Shown: positions 63,944 through 64,000 of the stretch, piece by piece
How positions within the stretch are numbered: position 1 is the first letter of the stretch
How the letters are laid out: each line of letters opens with the position of its first letter
Source: Pseudomonas fluorescens
GTDB taxonomy: Bacteria > Pseudomonadota > Gammaproteobacteria > Pseudomonadales > Pseudomonadaceae
DNA: 64,000 bases
Assembly: GCF_900215245.1 (NCBI RefSeq)
Contig: NZ_LT907842.1
Span: 4,774,001 to 4,838,000 of the forward strand
Direction of reading: 5' to 3'
Notes under the pieces: generated by a model
The model's database searches: none
What the model was told of the DNA's origin: nothing
Seen by the model: only the letters and a program-made list of their open reading frames with translations
Position numbers and translations under genes: made by a program

Positions 63944-64000
63944 TTAGGAGTCGATCCAGGAGTGTTCGGCGCCGACCTCTACCTGCAATTGATCACGGAA
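63944..64000 (-). CDS. Possible C-terminus of a gene running off the window
   Basis: Minus-strand frame open from the window edge to a TAA at 63944-63946, encoding the end ...QLQVEVGAEHSWIDS. Too short to identify. It could be a chance frame. Confidence 0.35.
   Translation of the reverse strand, partial: FRDQLQVEVGAEHSWIDS

Overview
The window is chromosomal DNA from a Pseudomonas of the fluorescens group. The evidence is GC-rich coding, dense REP palindromes of the GGAGCGGGCTTGCTCGCGA type, and a housekeeping block (nppA1A2BCD, mltD, gloB, methyltransferase, rnhA, dnaQ, ldcA) that has the same order as PA1807-PA1818 of P. aeruginosa. I see no phage, insertion sequence, CRISPR array, rRNA or tRNA.

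Layout. 1-12829: a partial second-type transketolase, a DUF465 protein, the 2-oxoadipate dioxygenase/decarboxylase hglS divergent from an OprD porin, a GH63-like glucosidase, an unknown small gene, an SCP2 protein with a histidine phosphatase, sohB, and a divergent MFS exporter/LysR pair. 12786-21962: a tetritol/erythrulose catabolic locus. A ribose-type ABC importer, two polyol dehydrogenases and DhaK/DhaL kinase subunits run leftward; an RpiB-family isomerase and a SorC regulator run rightward. The isomerase has lost the ring-opening His of true RpiB, which fits a tetrose phosphate that cannot cyclise. 22175-24556: a Pro-rich leader ORF before a TerC/CBS/CorC membrane protein, a thioredoxin-like protein and a small secreted protein. 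24891-31722: a polar amino-acid ABC importer, RidA, IclR regulator, PLP D-amino-acid deaminase and 2-keto-3-deoxygluconate kinase, read here as a possible D-glucosaminate-type (amino sugar acid) route into the Entner-Doudoroff pathway. 31851-40841: a parvulin, a PAS hybrid sensor kinase, and a 3-hydroxybutyrate module (permease, dehydrogenase, acetoacetate-CoA ligase) with a sigma-54 promoter, an upstream palindrome and its enhancer-binding protein HbcR. 40882-55741: two paralogous microcin C/peptide ABC importers (yejABEF-like and nppA1A2BCD) separated by a parvulin and a 1.5 kb repeat region. 55953-64000: mltD, gloB, a methyltransferase, rnhA, a DUF2388 gene with no normal start codon, dnaQ, ldcA and a GNAT acetyltransferase.

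The most unusual non-coding content is two tandem arrays built from two REP subfamilies, with periods of exactly 114 bp (three copies) and 273 bp (three copies plus part of a fourth), a TTGG tetranucleotide repeat next to a parvulin promoter, and a 220-bp element made of nested hairpins. REP pairs sit between genes inside all three catabolic operons, and Crc/Hfq-type AAnAAnAA motifs lie near the ribosome sites of the tetritol and 3-hydroxybutyrate genes. Together these suggest layered post-transcriptional control of carbon-source use.
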